Shown: positions 31,876-42,760 of the stretch, in pieces
How the letters are laid out: every line of letters starts with the position of its first letter
Numbering within the stretch: position 1 is the first letter of the stretch
From: Phascolarctos cinereus
Lineage: Eukaryota; Chordata; Mammalia; Diprotodontia; Phascolarctidae
NCBI RefSeq assembly: GCF_002099425.1
Contig: NW_018344004.1
Span: 5,173,501 to 5,237,500 of the forward strand
Length of the DNA: 64,000 nucleotides
Direction of reading: 5' to 3'
Made by a program: the position numbers and the translations under genes
Notes under the pieces: generated by a model
What the model was told of the DNA's origin: nothing
The model's input: the letters and a program-made list of their open reading frames with translations, nothing else
Databases searched by the model: none

Positions 31876-32289
31876 TTCTAGATGTGGAATATTTTATGAT
31901 TGTCATTCTCCTCCCTCCTTTATTTTCTATCAAACCAGTGTTACAGTTTTCTAACAATTCTTTGGAGCTTCTTTTGTGTTTTCCATTTTATTTTCCATGT
32001 TGCTCTTTTAGGAAAAGTAGAGGTTCTCTTTGATTGAACACTGCATAAAAGAAACAGTTTAGTGTGCATACTGGTCATGGGAATTGGGATATCCTGAAAG
32101 AAATTAAACTTATCAGAAATAAATGGGATTGTATAGACAAAAAATGAGAACATTAATAAAATCTGAAATATGGCTCACTTGCCAAATACTTATTAAGGCT
32201 CCTGACATGGTTACCAGATATATCATCAATGTGGAATTGCTTAATAGAAAGGTGAGGATAAAAAAAAAATTGCTTAAACATTCTAGTGA
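31876..32289. other. Unassigned sequence
   Basis: About 410 bp, nothing recognised. The 70- and 61-codon frames here are not convincing genes. Confidence 0.4.
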
Positions 32290-32352
32290 ATGTCAGCAGT
32301 TAGCATAGTTCCATGAATATGTTAAGCACTCAATAAATGTTGAATGAATATT
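32290..32352 (+). mobile_element. L2 LINE 3' terminus
   Basis: 'gttagcatagttccatgaat' and 'aagcactcaataaatgttga' followed by 'atgaata', the canonical L2 end. Confidence 0.8.
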
Positions 32353-32699
32353 GGAACTTAATTATAGTATAGATATGAATGGACATCTCATTAATGTTTT
32401 GAAATTCTTCACAAAATAGGGAGAAATACTTCACTTCTTCAACTTATATACGACTGAATGGAGTCCCTAAAAGACCAACTTTATAATATCTGCCTCCTCC
32501 CCTGCCAGTTTTCTTTCTATTTTAACAGGGTTTCTCAACGATACTTTTAAAGACACCTGTTACAAATAGAATAATTTTGACACATAAATAACCCCAAAAT
32601 CACTTTGTCCTTTTGACAATATGCATAAGTTATTACTTAATACTTAAATAACAGGACCTTAAGCGTTACATCCTTTGAATGACAGATTTTACTATGCAC
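32353..32699. other. Unassigned sequence
   Basis: About 350 bp, nothing recognised. Confidence 0.4.
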
Positions 32700-33150
32700 A
32701 ATAGGATTCAATTGAATTCAATAATGTGCTAGACACTGGGGATATTAAAGAAAATAATGAAACAGTCCCTTTCCTTAAGGTGCTTACTGTAGGGACACTA
32801 CACATATGCAAATACAAATTACATACATAGTAATTTCAAGGGGGAGAGAATAACTTCAAGTGAGAGTGGTGGGGGAACCAAGAAAAGCTTGATGTACATA
32901 GTGGCTCATGATCTGGCCTCTGAAAGAAGCTAGAGATCCTGTGGGAATATGTCCTAGACATAGGAAATCACTTGTGCAAAGGCATTGAGGTGGGAGATGA
33001 GTAGGCCAGTTTGACTAGAGTAGAAATAATCCTGTGCAGGGAAGTGCTACAGAAGGCAGGTGGGTACCAGATCCTGGAGCACTTTAAATGCTAGGCTGAG
33101 GATTTTGAATTTTATCCTAAAGGCAATTGGAAAAGAGTATTTTAAATGAG
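32700..33150 (-). mobile_element. L2 LINE 3' portion
   Basis: 'atgtgctagacactggggat', 'acagtccctttccttaagg', 'acttgtgcaaaggcattgag', 'agcactttaaatgctaggct' and 'attttatcctaaaggcaatt' are in antisense L2 order. Confidence 0.85.
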
Positions 33151-34444
33151 ACCTTCAATCCTAATCTTTCCTTTGTGGTTCTTGTCTATTTTCATGCTCT
33201 ATTTTCCCCTCTTTCACCTGCACAACCAAGATAGACTTGACTAATGGATGCTGTTTGCAGTTCATCCAAAGGCTAGAACACTTTGAAGCTGTCATTTTCA
33301 AGCTATATTCATATTTTGATAACATACCCAATTTTATTGTTAAGAACCCCCATTACAACTCAGAAGAAAACACTGGTTGATAAGCATGAAAAACAATTTC
33401 TTTAACCTACATAATACAAGAGAGGTCATATGAATAATAAGAATACGTTTTTATTCTATTACTAAAATGTTTAAAACAGGAAAAATGGCATTTTGGTTTG
33501 ATATTTAGAGAATAAAGGGAGCTTAATATCACAGATGTACTTGCCATGGTGAGGCAAGATTTGTTCCTAGTTTTGTGAGATGAAATTGTTTGAGGGATGA
33601 AAAAAAGCAAGCTCTAAATAAAACATGACACTATTGATAATTTTCCATTTTGAACTTTTTGAAATATCAAGAAGTGAATTAATTCTAATACCATTACCAC
33701 TCTTTCACATAAGTATTTTAAAAACCTAAAAAAAAATTAAACCTATTTTAAAGCCCAAGAACCATACCCATGATTGATCAAAAGCAATTTCAAATTAAGC
33801 ACTTTTCAAACAGGGGATTATTTTACAAAAGTAAATTTTTCACAATTAAACTGGCTTGCTAGAGCTTGACAAAGTCCCTTTAGAAATCACTTATAATTTG
33901 TCAGCTGTTCAACAACTAAAAAATAATTTAACATATTAATACAAAGCTACCATGTTGAGGCACAATTCTATTGTCATCACTCAGACCTGATTGATTTCAG
34001 TCAGTTCAGCCTAAATTAGAACTGAAGATACTTGGTTGCTTAAAAAAAAAATCTCATTTAGAGTGACATCATTCATTGCAGAATTCATTCAGAATGGGTG
34101 AAGTTGCCGGCCTACTTGAAACCTCACAGCATATTAGTAATGTGTTAACTTTAAATACAAATAGCATCTATAGCAACTAATAAATACAAGTTTTTATTTA
34201 TAAATTTAAGATATTAAATTGTTTCTTCACTTTATTGATGAGTAAGAATTTGCTAGCTTTTTTATTTAAAAATTTAAAAAAGCCTGTTATTGGAAAAATG
34301 AGAAGTGAGAAATTGTCCTGAGATAGAGTGTTTAAGATAGCATACCATTGAGATTTTTAGTATTTTAAATAAAAATATACAGATTATGGGAAAATATTAC
34401 AATTTAAATTATCTCTGAAAGAAGTTGTAGCAATTCATAAATAC
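33151..34444. other. AT-rich unassigned block
   Basis: About 1.3 kb, no element recognised. A 67-codon reverse frame has no domain. Confidence 0.4.
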
Positions 34445-34835
34445 AAGTCAGAGTAGCATCATACAGTGAAAAGAAGCCTGCATTTTACAGTAGTAGATTT
34501 GCTGTTTGGGAGTTTTACTTGTATCTGACTATTCATGCCTTCATTTACAGTTTTCTTGGCAAAGATACTGGAGTAGTTTGCCATTTTCTTCTCAAGCTCA
34601 TTTTACAGATAAGGAAACTGAAACAAACAGGATTAAAAGACTTACTCAGGGTCACACATCTAGCAAATGTCTGAGCCTGTATTTGAACTCAGGTCTTCCT
34701 GACTCCAGGCCTGGCATGCTATCCGTTGAGCCACTTCATGTGTAAGATGGAGAAAATGATACACTCGCTATTTTTCAGGGTTGTTATGAGAAAAATGCTT
34801 TGTTAAAATGTTTTAAACTGGTGGACAATATTATC
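34445..34835 (+). mobile_element. Probable MIR-type SINE split by a MAR1
   Basis: A head-like piece 'agcatcatacagtgaaaaga' lies before the antisense MAR1 at 34505-34741, and a MIR 3' part follows it: 'gtaagatggagaaaatgata', 'cagggttgttatgagaaaa'. The middle of the MIR is missing, so this is tentative. Confidence 0.45.
34505..34741 (-). mobile_element. MAR1-type CORE-SINE
   Basis: 'ttcttggcaaagatactgga', 'ccattttcttctcaagctca', 'gataaggaaactgaaac', 'tatttgaactcaggtcttcc' and head 'ctatccgttgagccactt'. The open frame 34506-34745 is the SINE read backwards. Confidence 0.92.
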
Positions 34836-35787
34836 ATGAGATAGGAATGGGGCCAGTCTACCTAGGTTCCTGTTTTAACTATTCCACTACTACCTGTCGT
34901 GTGCAAACTTGTCCTTAGTTTTTCTTCTCAGTAAAACAAGGATAACAATAGAATATGCTTTCTGATATTGAGCTTTCTGATTTTTAAAACCCTCTAGTAA
35001 CAGGTAATTCTTCCATTCTATGATATAATGATGAATAGTATTCACAATGATAACTGCTTTGAAAAAAATATTGAAGTGTGCTTTGAATTTCTAAAGAAAG
35101 ATGACTGTTGCTGAGAGCAGTAGTCTCTATCTTGTTTTATTACATATTCCATTAGTCCAAAATGTTTGTGCACATATCACCAATATATGTGAATTTCATT
35201 ATATCTGTATGTGAACAATTGACTAATTTATTCTGTAAATTATGAAAAAATACAAAATAGAAATTATAAAGGGTGAGCTAAAGATAAATAAGCTATATCT
35301 TTAAAAATATTTATTTTTTCTATTAATCGTACAAACTCCTTTTGCTCTCACTAACATATTATCAAGAATATTTTGTCTTTATTTCATTTGTTAATAATAG
35401 CACAAACAAAAATAATTTATAATATTTTAATTAGAACAGTTTGAATAGATTTTATTATTTAAATAAAAAACCTGTGCGTATCTTAAGGGAGAGTGTGATT
35501 GTAGATAATAATTGTTAGTAATTATTCAGTTAATGTCATCAATGTGACTAGCTAGGCTGGTTAGTTTATTTTTTAGATACTTTAAAATCAAAATATAAAC
35601 AATATGGCAAACAATTGATCACATCTGTGAACATAACAGCCTTTCAGTAGTAATCTTATTTATTGTGTATAAATAGTCGCCACACACAAGCCAAAACAAG
35701 CAAGAATGAATTGTCTCTCATTTCAATTCAGAAACAAGTTTTCAATATAAGTTTATTATTCTTTCTTTACATGAATTCTGCTTAATA
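34836..35787. other. AT-rich unassigned block
   Basis: About 950 bp, nothing recognised. Confidence 0.4.
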
Positions 35788-36037
35788 GGTGATTGGGGCA
35801 GCTAGGTGGCTCAGTCACTAGAGTGACAGGTCTGGAGTTAGGAAGACTTATCTTCCTGAATTCAAATCTGGCCTCAGATACTTACTAGCTGTGTTACTCT
35901 GGGGAAGTCACTCAACCTGTTTTCTTCATTTCTTCATCTGTAAAATGAGCTGGAGAAGGAAATGGCAAACCTTTGGCAAGAAAACCCCAAATAGGGTCAT
36001 GAAGAGTTAGACAAGACTGAAACAAATCAACAACAGC
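35788..36037 (+). mobile_element. MAR1-type CORE-SINE, complete
   Basis: Head 'gggcagctaggtggctcagt', B box 'ttcaaatctggcctc', 'cttactagctgtgttactc', 'ctgtaaaatgagctggagaa', 'ggcaagaaaaccccaaatag' and tail 'gttagacaagactgaaac' ending in CAACAA. Confidence 0.94.
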
Positions 36038-36044
36038 TAAAGTA

Positions 36045-36335
36045 TGATTTTATACCAGCAGCAAAATGACATACTGGATAGAGTATTGGACTTGGAGTCA
36101 AGATAACCTGAATTCAAATCCTGTCTTAGATTATTACGTCTGAAAACCTGTACAGGTCACCTTCTTTATGTCTTAGTTTCTTCACCTGTTAAAAGGTGAT
36201 AATGGCTACCTTATAGGGCTTTGTGAGGATCAAATAAATTCACAGATGTAAAGCATTTTGTAAACTTCAAAGTGCTCTATAAAGTCTAGCTATTATTAGT
36301 ATCATCATCATCACCACCACTATCATTATGATTAA
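36045..36335 (+). mobile_element. MIR-type CORE-SINE, complete
   Basis: 'actggatagagtattggact', 'gaattcaaatcctgtctt', 'tgtcttagtttcttcacctg', 'gtgaggatcaaataaattca', tail 'gtaaagcattttgtaaactt' and 'gtctagctattattag' with a CATCAC-rich end. Confidence 0.9.
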
Positions 36336-36364
36336 TGTTTGGGTATTTTAGTTGTGTTTTGTAT

Positions 36365-36905
36365 GTATGGGAACTGAACAACAGCCAATGTGGAAGGAAG
36401 AGAAGTAATATATAGTAAGATTGGAAGGGTAGATTGGGACCAGGTTGTGAAGGGCTTCAAATGGCAATCAAAGGAGTTTATATTTGAACCTAGACTCAAC
36501 AGGGAGTCATTAGAGTCTATTAAGAAGAAGAGTGACAGGGTCAGATGTACCTGTGCTTTAGGAAAATCTTTTGGCAGGTGTGTGTAATCTGAAGCATGGA
36601 GAACAATTAAGAGGCTTTTATAACTGTCCAGGCGAGAGGTAATTATGTCCTGAACTAGGGTGATGGCTGTGTGAATGGTGAGAAGGGGAAATATCTGAGA
36701 GATGTCATGGAAATAGGACAAGAATCAACAGCTGCTTGGATAGGTAGAATGAGCGAATGTGAGGAGTCAAACATAATCAGGAAGTTGTGAACTTGGGTCA
36801 ATGGAAAGATGATGGTATCTTCATAAGAACAGGGAAGTGCAGAACTAGAGTGGGGTTTTTGTGGTGGTTGTTTTGGGGAAAGATACTGTATTGAGATCAG
36901 CAATG
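36365..36905 (-). mobile_element. L2 LINE 3' portion
   Basis: 'ccaggttgtgaagggcttca', 'cagggagtcattagagtcta', 'gtgacagggtcagatgtacc', 'gtgctttaggaaaatctttt', 'ctgtccaggcgagaggtaat' and 'gtcaatggaaagatgatgg'. The 129- and 89-codon reverse frames are the L2 strand, not genes. Confidence 0.9.
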
Positions 36906-37054
36906 TAGTTTGCCAGTCATCCATGCCTGTTCATCCCTTGTGACTCAGTCAGAGTCGCCCAGAATGAAAAGAGGATATGTTGATCACTTTAAAATAACAA
37001 ATACGGGTGTTTTTTTTTAACAGCAATTTCCCTTCACCCCCTTTTTGTGACTAC
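36906..37054. other. Unassigned
   Basis: Nothing recognised. Confidence 0.4.
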
Positions 37055-37440
37055 TAGTTAGTCAATAACTATTAAGCACTTACTATTTTGCAGGCACTGT
37101 GCTAAGCACTAGGGATACAGAGAAAGGCAAAAGACACTACCTGCCTTCAAGAGTTCACAATCTAATGGGGAAGACAATATATAGAAAGAAGCTGAAAAGT
37201 GGAGTGGGGCATGATGACATCCTGCATGCTGAAGTGGGAATTATGAGATAGTTGCCCCTCTTTGAATGGAAGATCTCAAATGAGTTTCCCATACCTACCT
37301 TCCACCATCTCCAATTAGAGGGGAGGCCTGGACATAATCCAATCTAATCCAATCAACATTTACTAAGCACCTAGTATGTGTCATGCATTGTGTTAAGCAC
37401 AGTACAAGCTATATTCAGGAAGTACAAAGAAAACTATGTC
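37055..37440 (-). mobile_element. L2 LINE 3' end(s)
   Basis: 'ataactattaagcacttact', 'aggcactgtgctaagcacta', 'gggatacagagaaaggcaaa' and 'cacaatctaatggggaagac' begin one antisense L2. A second start, 'aatcaacatttactaagcac', 'tgtgttaagcacagta', lies at about 37355. Confidence 0.8.
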
Positions 37441-37474
37441 ACAAATGAAAACAAAACATAAATATTCTTCACAG

Positions 37475-37995
37475 AGTCAAGCACTTTTGTCCAAAGGTGG
37501 CACTTTGCCACTTGCTACTTATTGGTCACTTCCTCAGAGTGCAAAGCTTGCCCTCTAAGGGATTCTTTAGCCATGAGCTGTTCTATGAGGCAGAAAGTGG
37601 TTATTCTGGGAGGAAGGGAATTTCCCAAATAGAAACTGGGCAGTTGTTACTGTGGGTGTCTGGGTTCCCATTTGTTTATAACTGCAATGAGGGGCTTACA
37701 TCTGTTGTAGAAGGGGGAAGGTTGGGAGTTTGGACAGCAGTGGCAGAAGGCCAAATGGAAGATTATTGGCCAATAATGGGTAGAAGGTTGGTGTAGTTGT
37801 GATGGATAAAAGTTCCATGACCTGCTTTCATTGAGAAGTTTGGAGTAGAAATTTGTCTTTTGACTGGTTGATTGCTCATCTTTTCTGGTCAGGTCACGAT
37901 AATGCCATGTTCCCCAGTGGGTCAATCCTCCCCACTTTGTAGACCATTGGCTCAGAGAATAAAGTACATATTGATAATGCTTGTTTTGAAATTTC
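37475..37995 (+). mobile_element. Possible solo LTR (tentative fossil)
   Basis: A 520-bp block with LTR-like spacing: a perfect CCAAT-bearing palindrome (37762-37777), a TATA-like 'ggataaaag' (about 37804), and a poly(A) signal in 'gagaataaagtac' (about 37957), then L2 text at 37996. No ends or target duplication could be fixed. The 148-codon reverse frame starts in the adjacent SINE and crosses this block; it is not a gene. Confidence 0.4.
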
Positions 37996-38030
37996 AGTTT
38001 GTCTATAATCTGACTCCAGTCTACCGTCCT
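37996..38030 (+). mobile_element. L2 LINE fragment
   Basis: 'tctataatctgactccagtc' 'taccgtccttat' matches the L2 'caatctggctccagcctacc' block. A WSINE1-like SINE interrupts it. Confidence 0.55.
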
Positions 38031-38201
38031 TATTTCCTTTTTTTTTCCTTTTGTGGTGAGGTAATTGGAGTTAAATGACTTGCCCAGGGTCACTCAGCTA
38101 GTAAGTATCAAATGTCTGAGGTCACATTTGAACTCAGGTCCTCCTGACTCCAAGGCCAGAGCTCTATCCACTGCACCACCTAGCTGCCCCTACCTTCCTT
38201 T
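38021..38201 (-). mobile_element. WSINE1-like SINE with probable target duplication
   Basis: Body about 38031-38190, antisense: poly(T), 'ggtgaggtaattggagttaa', 'gacttgcccagggtcactc', 'ttgaactcaggtcctcctga' and head 'accacctagctgcccc'. The flanks 'ctaccgtcctt' (38021) and 'ctaccttcctt' (38190) match at 10 of 11. The short body and cctcacc-A(n) tail fit the WSINE1 group. The 68-/66-codon frames across it are not genes. Confidence 0.88.
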
Positions 38202-38384
38202 CTTGAATGATAGCCAAACATTGCCATCTGCTTTGACCTTTCCCATCTGTCTGCTTTGCTCCTAGTGTTATAAAATAGCTAGGTCTTGATTAATGTGAAT
38301 TGGTTGAAGTCTCATTGCATATTTCCATTGGGCTGGAGTCAATTACCATATTTATGTAATTATAACCTTAAATAGTGAAAATTC
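38202..38384. other. Unassigned
   Basis: Possibly decayed L2. Confidence 0.35.
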
Positions 38385-38475
38385 TAATGTAAATACAATA
38401 TAACATATTTATTAAGCACCTATGATTTGCAGAGCAATGCACTTAGGTCCAAGAAGAGGGAAAGTCTTCATTGAA
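38385..38475 (-). mobile_element. L2 LINE 3' end, degenerate
   Basis: 'catatttattaagcacctat', 'gatttgcagagcaatgcact', 'taggtccaagaagaggg'. Confidence 0.6.
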
Positions 38476-38599
38476 TCGACATTAAAATAGGGCATAAACC
38501 CAAACAAAGATAGCTAAAGTACACGGTTATGATAAGACCTATTTTCTTAACTCAGTGTTCCTAAGACCTCTGGCTTCTTTGACTTCCTTCTCCATGCAA

Positions 38600-38660
38600 T
38601 CTGATTGGTCCCAGCTTCCCTGATACAGCTTCCTGGCCTTGAGGAATAAAAGGTACCAAC
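38600..38660 (+). promoter_or_regulatory. Promoter-like CCAAT and TATA-like motifs upstream of an L1 5' end
   Basis: 'ctgattggtcccagc' contains an inverted CCAAT (about 38604), and 'gaggaataaaaggtac' is TATA-like (about 38641-38655), about 35-40 bp before the recognised L1 5' UTR start. Function is inferred from motif spacing only. Confidence 0.3.
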
Positions 38661-38685
38661 CACCATTTAGTTGGAACCTCTCAGA

Positions 38686-39796
38686 TTTGGTGGCTGGCTG
38701 GAGGCAGAGCCAGTATGGCAGAGTATAGACTCAACCCATCTGAACTCTCTCAACATTCCTTTACAAAGAACTTTAAAATAATGCCTCAAATCAAATTTAG
38801 AGCTGGGAAGTTAATAAAACTAATAAAAGGTCAGAATAAGATAATTTTCAAGCCTAAGACAACTTGGGAACTTACCAGGAGAGGTCTATGACACTAGGGT
38901 GGGAGCTGACCCAAAGGGTAGCAGTAGAAGCAATACTATCAGTGGGCCTTGGAGATGACCCCAACAATGGCAGTAGCAGTAACAGCTTCTGGAGCTCTCA
39001 GCCCACTGTTGGTAAGTGAATCAGAAAACTGGTTAGAAAGACATTACAGGGGAACCCTTCCTGGCACTGGGTACAGTTGGCATTGATTGGCAACTCTGTT
39101 GCCCATATATAGTTCTGGGTTGCAGTTCTAGCATGGAAAAGAGTGCTTGTGGTCAGTTACAAGGTTTCAGGCACCCCGCTCCCAGTTCCAAGGCAGAGAG
39201 GAGCACTAGAGCTTGTGGCTACAGGATAGCAGGGGACCTGGTCACAATTCTAGGTACAAAATGAGTGCTAGCTCTTGTGGCTGTAAGATAACAGGGGCCC
39301 TTCCTGGGTAAAACCAGAGCACAAACCAGGAGAGCGGTGACCACACTTCTCTCCAGATCATACCATCATACAAGCACTGAGAATTTGCAGACTCTTAATG
39401 TTAGCTCTGAAAATAGCAATACAAAAATCCTTGGAGTTTGCAGCAGTGCCTCCCACCCCCAGGTCAGCAGAGACCTACTTTAACATAGATTTCAAAGTCA
39501 AGAAATAAGCTGAAAAAATAAGCAAACACAAAAAAGAAGTTTACCGTAAAAATCTACAATGGAGGTAGGAAAGACCAAGATGTAAACTCAGAAAATAATA
39601 ATGTGAAAAGAGCTACAAATAAAGCTTCAAAGAAAAAAATGTTGATTGGACACAAACCTAACAAGAATTCCTGGAAGAGTTAAAGAAAGAGAATAGTAGA
39701 GGAAAAATTGGGAAAAGAAATTAGAGTGAAGCAAGACAATTATGAAAAAAGAGTTAACAGCTTGATAAAAGAGGCAAACACACACACACACACACA

Positions 39797-39827
<31 letters not shown>

Positions 39828-39905
39828 CACTGAAGAAAATAACTCCTTAAAAATAGAATTGGCCTAACGGTAAAAAAAGGCACAAAAATTCGCTGAAGAT
39901 AAGCT
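38686..39905 (+). mobile_element. Marsupial L1 LINE 5' end: 5' UTR and start of ORF1
   Basis: Starts 'ggctggctggaggcagagcc', 'agtatggcagagtatagact', then 'gcctaagacaacttgggaac', 'ctgagaatttgcagact' and 'ccaggtcagcagagacctac'. An ORF1-like ATG region follows: 'acaatggaggtaggaaagac', with a following coiled-coil-type segment. After a CA microsatellite it resumes with 'tgaagaaaataactccttaa', residues like EENNSLK, and loses L1 identity near 39905. No ORF2 or 3' end follows. The reading frame is broken. Confidence 0.88.
39776..39830. repeat. (CA)n microsatellite inside L1 ORF1
   Basis: About 27 CA units with one irregular CC at about 39803, embedded in the ORF1 remnant. The Val-Cys open frames across it are artefacts. 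Confidence 0.97.
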
Positions 39906-40107
39906 TTGGTGGGTCCTGAGGTCATGTTGTCATGCTCTAATCATTAATGTACTGAACCCACATATTTTCACATAAAACACTGGACTCCATGTCCAGAGAA
40001 GCAGACACTGAATCCTTATTATATATCACTGTCATGTTTGTACAAAGTAAAACTTTTGTTCAATAACTCATGAGTAACTCATTTTGTCTCCACATTGAAA
40101 TCAGGTG
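39906..40107. other. Unassigned
   Basis: No L1 continuation. Nothing recognised. Confidence 0.4.
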
Positions 40108-40325
40108 ATATGGTATAGCAGAAAGAGCAATGGGTTGTCTGGAAGAGGACCTGGGTTCAAATCTCAGATCTTCTGCTTTAAGTCTTGGTCTATGAAGTTG
40201 GGCTCATCACTGAGCTTTTCTGAAAGTCAGTAAAAGAAAGTCTGAAAGTCTGTAAAAGGAAGGGGTTGGATTATGTGATGTCTAAAGTTCTTCCCAGCTC
40301 TAAATCTATGGCTGTAATGATACTT
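40108..40325 (+). mobile_element. MIR3-type SINE
   Basis: 'tggtatagcagaaagagcaa', 'cctgggttcaaatctcagat', 'ggggttggattatgtgatgt' and CR1-like end 'tcttcccagctctaaatcta'. A 'agtctgaaagtctgtaaaag' internal repeat is present. Confidence 0.8.
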
Positions 40326-40377
40326 CATTTCTCCTGTTTATGAAAAATTGATAATATAAGGAATTTAGTTTTTTATT

Positions 40378-40450
40378 CACAAATATATATTGAGCCAGCT
40401 ATATTCAAGGCATTGCTCTATTTATCCTGAGAAGTCTGGAAAAAAATATG
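40378..40450 (-). mobile_element. L2 LINE 3' end, degenerate
   Basis: 'cacaaatatatattgagcca', 'ttcaaggcattgctctattt'. Confidence 0.45.
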
Positions 40451-41914
40451 CACATACTTCTGATTACAAAGGCTAAGGAGGGAGGATTAAGAATTCAAAA
40501 TAAAACACAGAGGTTACCTGATCAAAATATTAACTGATCAAAGGATTGGAAAAAGCAAAACAAAATGACCTTGAGAAAAATTACAGAGGTTGAAGCATTT
40601 CTTTTAGCATTAAAATAAGAACTGATGGGTTAAAGAAAGGGGAAGAACAGAACATAACATTCTCCAGAGAATAAGAGGCCAGTACATTTGGCCAGTGGTG
40701 TGAGACAAACATTATGAGCACCTTCCATAAAGTAAAATTTAAAAACACAAACACACACACATCATAAAGTGGACCTGAAAAGCTGAAGTGCTGGAATAAG
40801 TCAGAAATTGACTTCAAACTAATCAATATGTCTACTTACTGAAAACATTAGCTCAGTCTAAAACTGTGAAGTGGAAAGAATGAATAATTGTGGAAAAGAG
40901 GCATTTTAGAAAGAAACTAGGATTGAAAACAGAGAGGTCTTCCTGTCTCTGAACTGACAGAGTAAGCTAGAGAAGTACAAGAATAATGAGAACATTCTTC
41001 TACATTCAAAAAAGAAAGACAAAATTCTTTTCAGTTTTTTAAATATTTAGATTATGATCATCATAATTAAATTTCCCACATTTCAAATTTTAAAATTCAC
41101 TCTGCTACTTAGTCCCTTTACATTTTTCAACAAATGCCATGAATGTTCATGCTCACTTACTTTGTGGATTATGGGATGTTGTAAATAAAATAATTTTACT
41201 GATTCTTTTTGTCAAAATGCAAAAGGACTTAAAATAAGTGTTTCATATCTGTGAAAGTTTCCTAGCAAACTAATTCACTCAAAACTGAATTTTATTGGGA
41301 AATCTCAGTAGCTCTATCCTTTTCAACAAATCATTTATTTGCTTGTATATCTCTTTATTTATTTTTAATATTTTACTTCTAAATGACAATACAAATTATG
41401 CATATAGTAGTAAAGTTTATATGCAAGTAGGGGAAGTAAGGATGTTTAGTTTTCAGACCTCCTATGGCCAATTGCAAATGAGTGATAATTTCTCTTATTT
41501 CATCGGTATTAAAAGAGTGGCAAGAATATCAGCCTATTGATTTAAAAAATTGTGCTCAACCATTTTGACAGTGTTTTTTCATAGAATATAATTATCTGGA
41601 CTGAGTAATTTTATGTGCTTTTAAATATATTGTCTCTCTGAGATAAAGAAATCCAATGTCAATGGTTTTGTAAAATACCCCAAATATGATTAATCAAGAC
41701 CAAGCAATTCAGCATTCTTCTTCTTTTCTTTGTTCAGACCTTTAAGTAATGTAAGATTAGGATTAGTGACAGAAGAGCAGACCCATTATTTTTTAAAAAT
41801 TTCTTTTTATAGCAATGAGTTTTTACATATTATTCATAATACTTATTCTCCCTCTGAACTGTTTCAAGAAGTTATCGTGTCAAAATGAGCTCTGAAATCA
41901 CTTCTGTTTTTCCA
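40451..41914. other. Unassigned block
   Basis: About 1.5 kb, AT-rich, no element recognised. Frames of 81 codons on both strands lack domains. Confidence 0.4.
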
Positions 41915-42259
41915 GCTTTCTCAGTTCTTTTACTCCTTTCCTAACTTTGATTCTTTCCTTGAAGGGCTCATAAAGGTGATGTATTTCATTATCCCTAGGC
42001 TGATTTTACTTAACTCTTTCCTTAATTTGGGCCTTATGGCCAATAATGCATGCACCACTATTCTAAAATTCTTTTCTCCCTTCATCTTCTGTTGTTCTCA
42101 CCCTCCTAATTATTAACTCTAGGAAACCACCACCATTAGCTTTTGCCTCTCTCATGCCTATTGGATCTGCTACAAATTCATCCTAGGTGATCTTGGCTGG
42201 GCCATCAATGCTGCTCTGCAATCCTTTCATTCCTTCATCTCATTTGGATGCTACTACAT

Positions 42260-42309
42260 TTTACATGGAAGCTATTCCAAATATATGTTTGGAATAGCCT
42301 CCATGTAAA
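42260..42309. repeat. Near-perfect 50-bp hairpin (inverted repeat)
   Basis: Arms 42260-42281 and 42288-42309, 22 bp each, match at 21 of 22 positions around a 6-base loop (tatatg). Key words are 'catggaagctattcc' and its inverse 'ggaatagcctccatg'. It lies inside decayed L2 sequence, where one arm should be original and the other a new inverted copy. Confidence 0.9.
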
Positions 42310-42517
42310 CTATATATATAGCCTCTCTCTAAGACTTTAAGCACCTCCCCCCACCCCACACTTTCAGGAGATCCCCTTCTATTACTTTAATCAGAAGACT
42401 GAAGCCACCAGATCCAAATCTTCAGTTCTTTTCTTCCATAGTCAAAATTTTTTTCTGTACCATCACTCATCTTTTCTTGATCCCCTTCTATCTCAAAGGA
42501 AGAGGAAGCCCACTTCC

Positions 42518-42760
42518 TTTTAATGGTAATAAGAGCTCAGATTCCTACAGTGTTGTAAGGTATGTAAAGTGCTCCATATACCATAACTCATTGAACTTAA
42601 CAGCAACCCGGTGGGGAGTCTACTACAGAAATGATCATTTCAATTTTACTGACGAGGAAACCAAGACTCTGAGAAGCTAGGTATCTTGCTGGTAAATGTC
42701 AGATGCAGAATTGGGCCCAGGCTTTTCTAAATATAAGTCCTACACCAAAGTGCTTATCTC
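42518..42760 (-). mobile_element. MIR-type CORE-SINE inserted in L2
   Basis: 'taatggtaataagagctcag', 'gtatgtaaagtgctccatat', 'aattttactgacgaggaaac', 'gtaaatgtcagatgcagaat' and 'tgggcccaggcttttctaaa'. The 67-codon frame is SINE. Confidence 0.75.

Noticed and set aside
35788-35870. tRNA-gene-like A and B boxes
   Set aside because: They are the tRNA-derived heads of SINEs (here MAR1); no cloverleaf with intact acceptor stem was seen.
36332-36924. 129- and 89-codon reverse frames
   Set aside because: They are the sense strand of an L2 3' UTR, which is noncoding.
37647-38093. 148-codon reverse frame, the longest in the window
   Set aside because: It starts in a SINE and runs through LINE and LTR-like repeat sequence; no domain.
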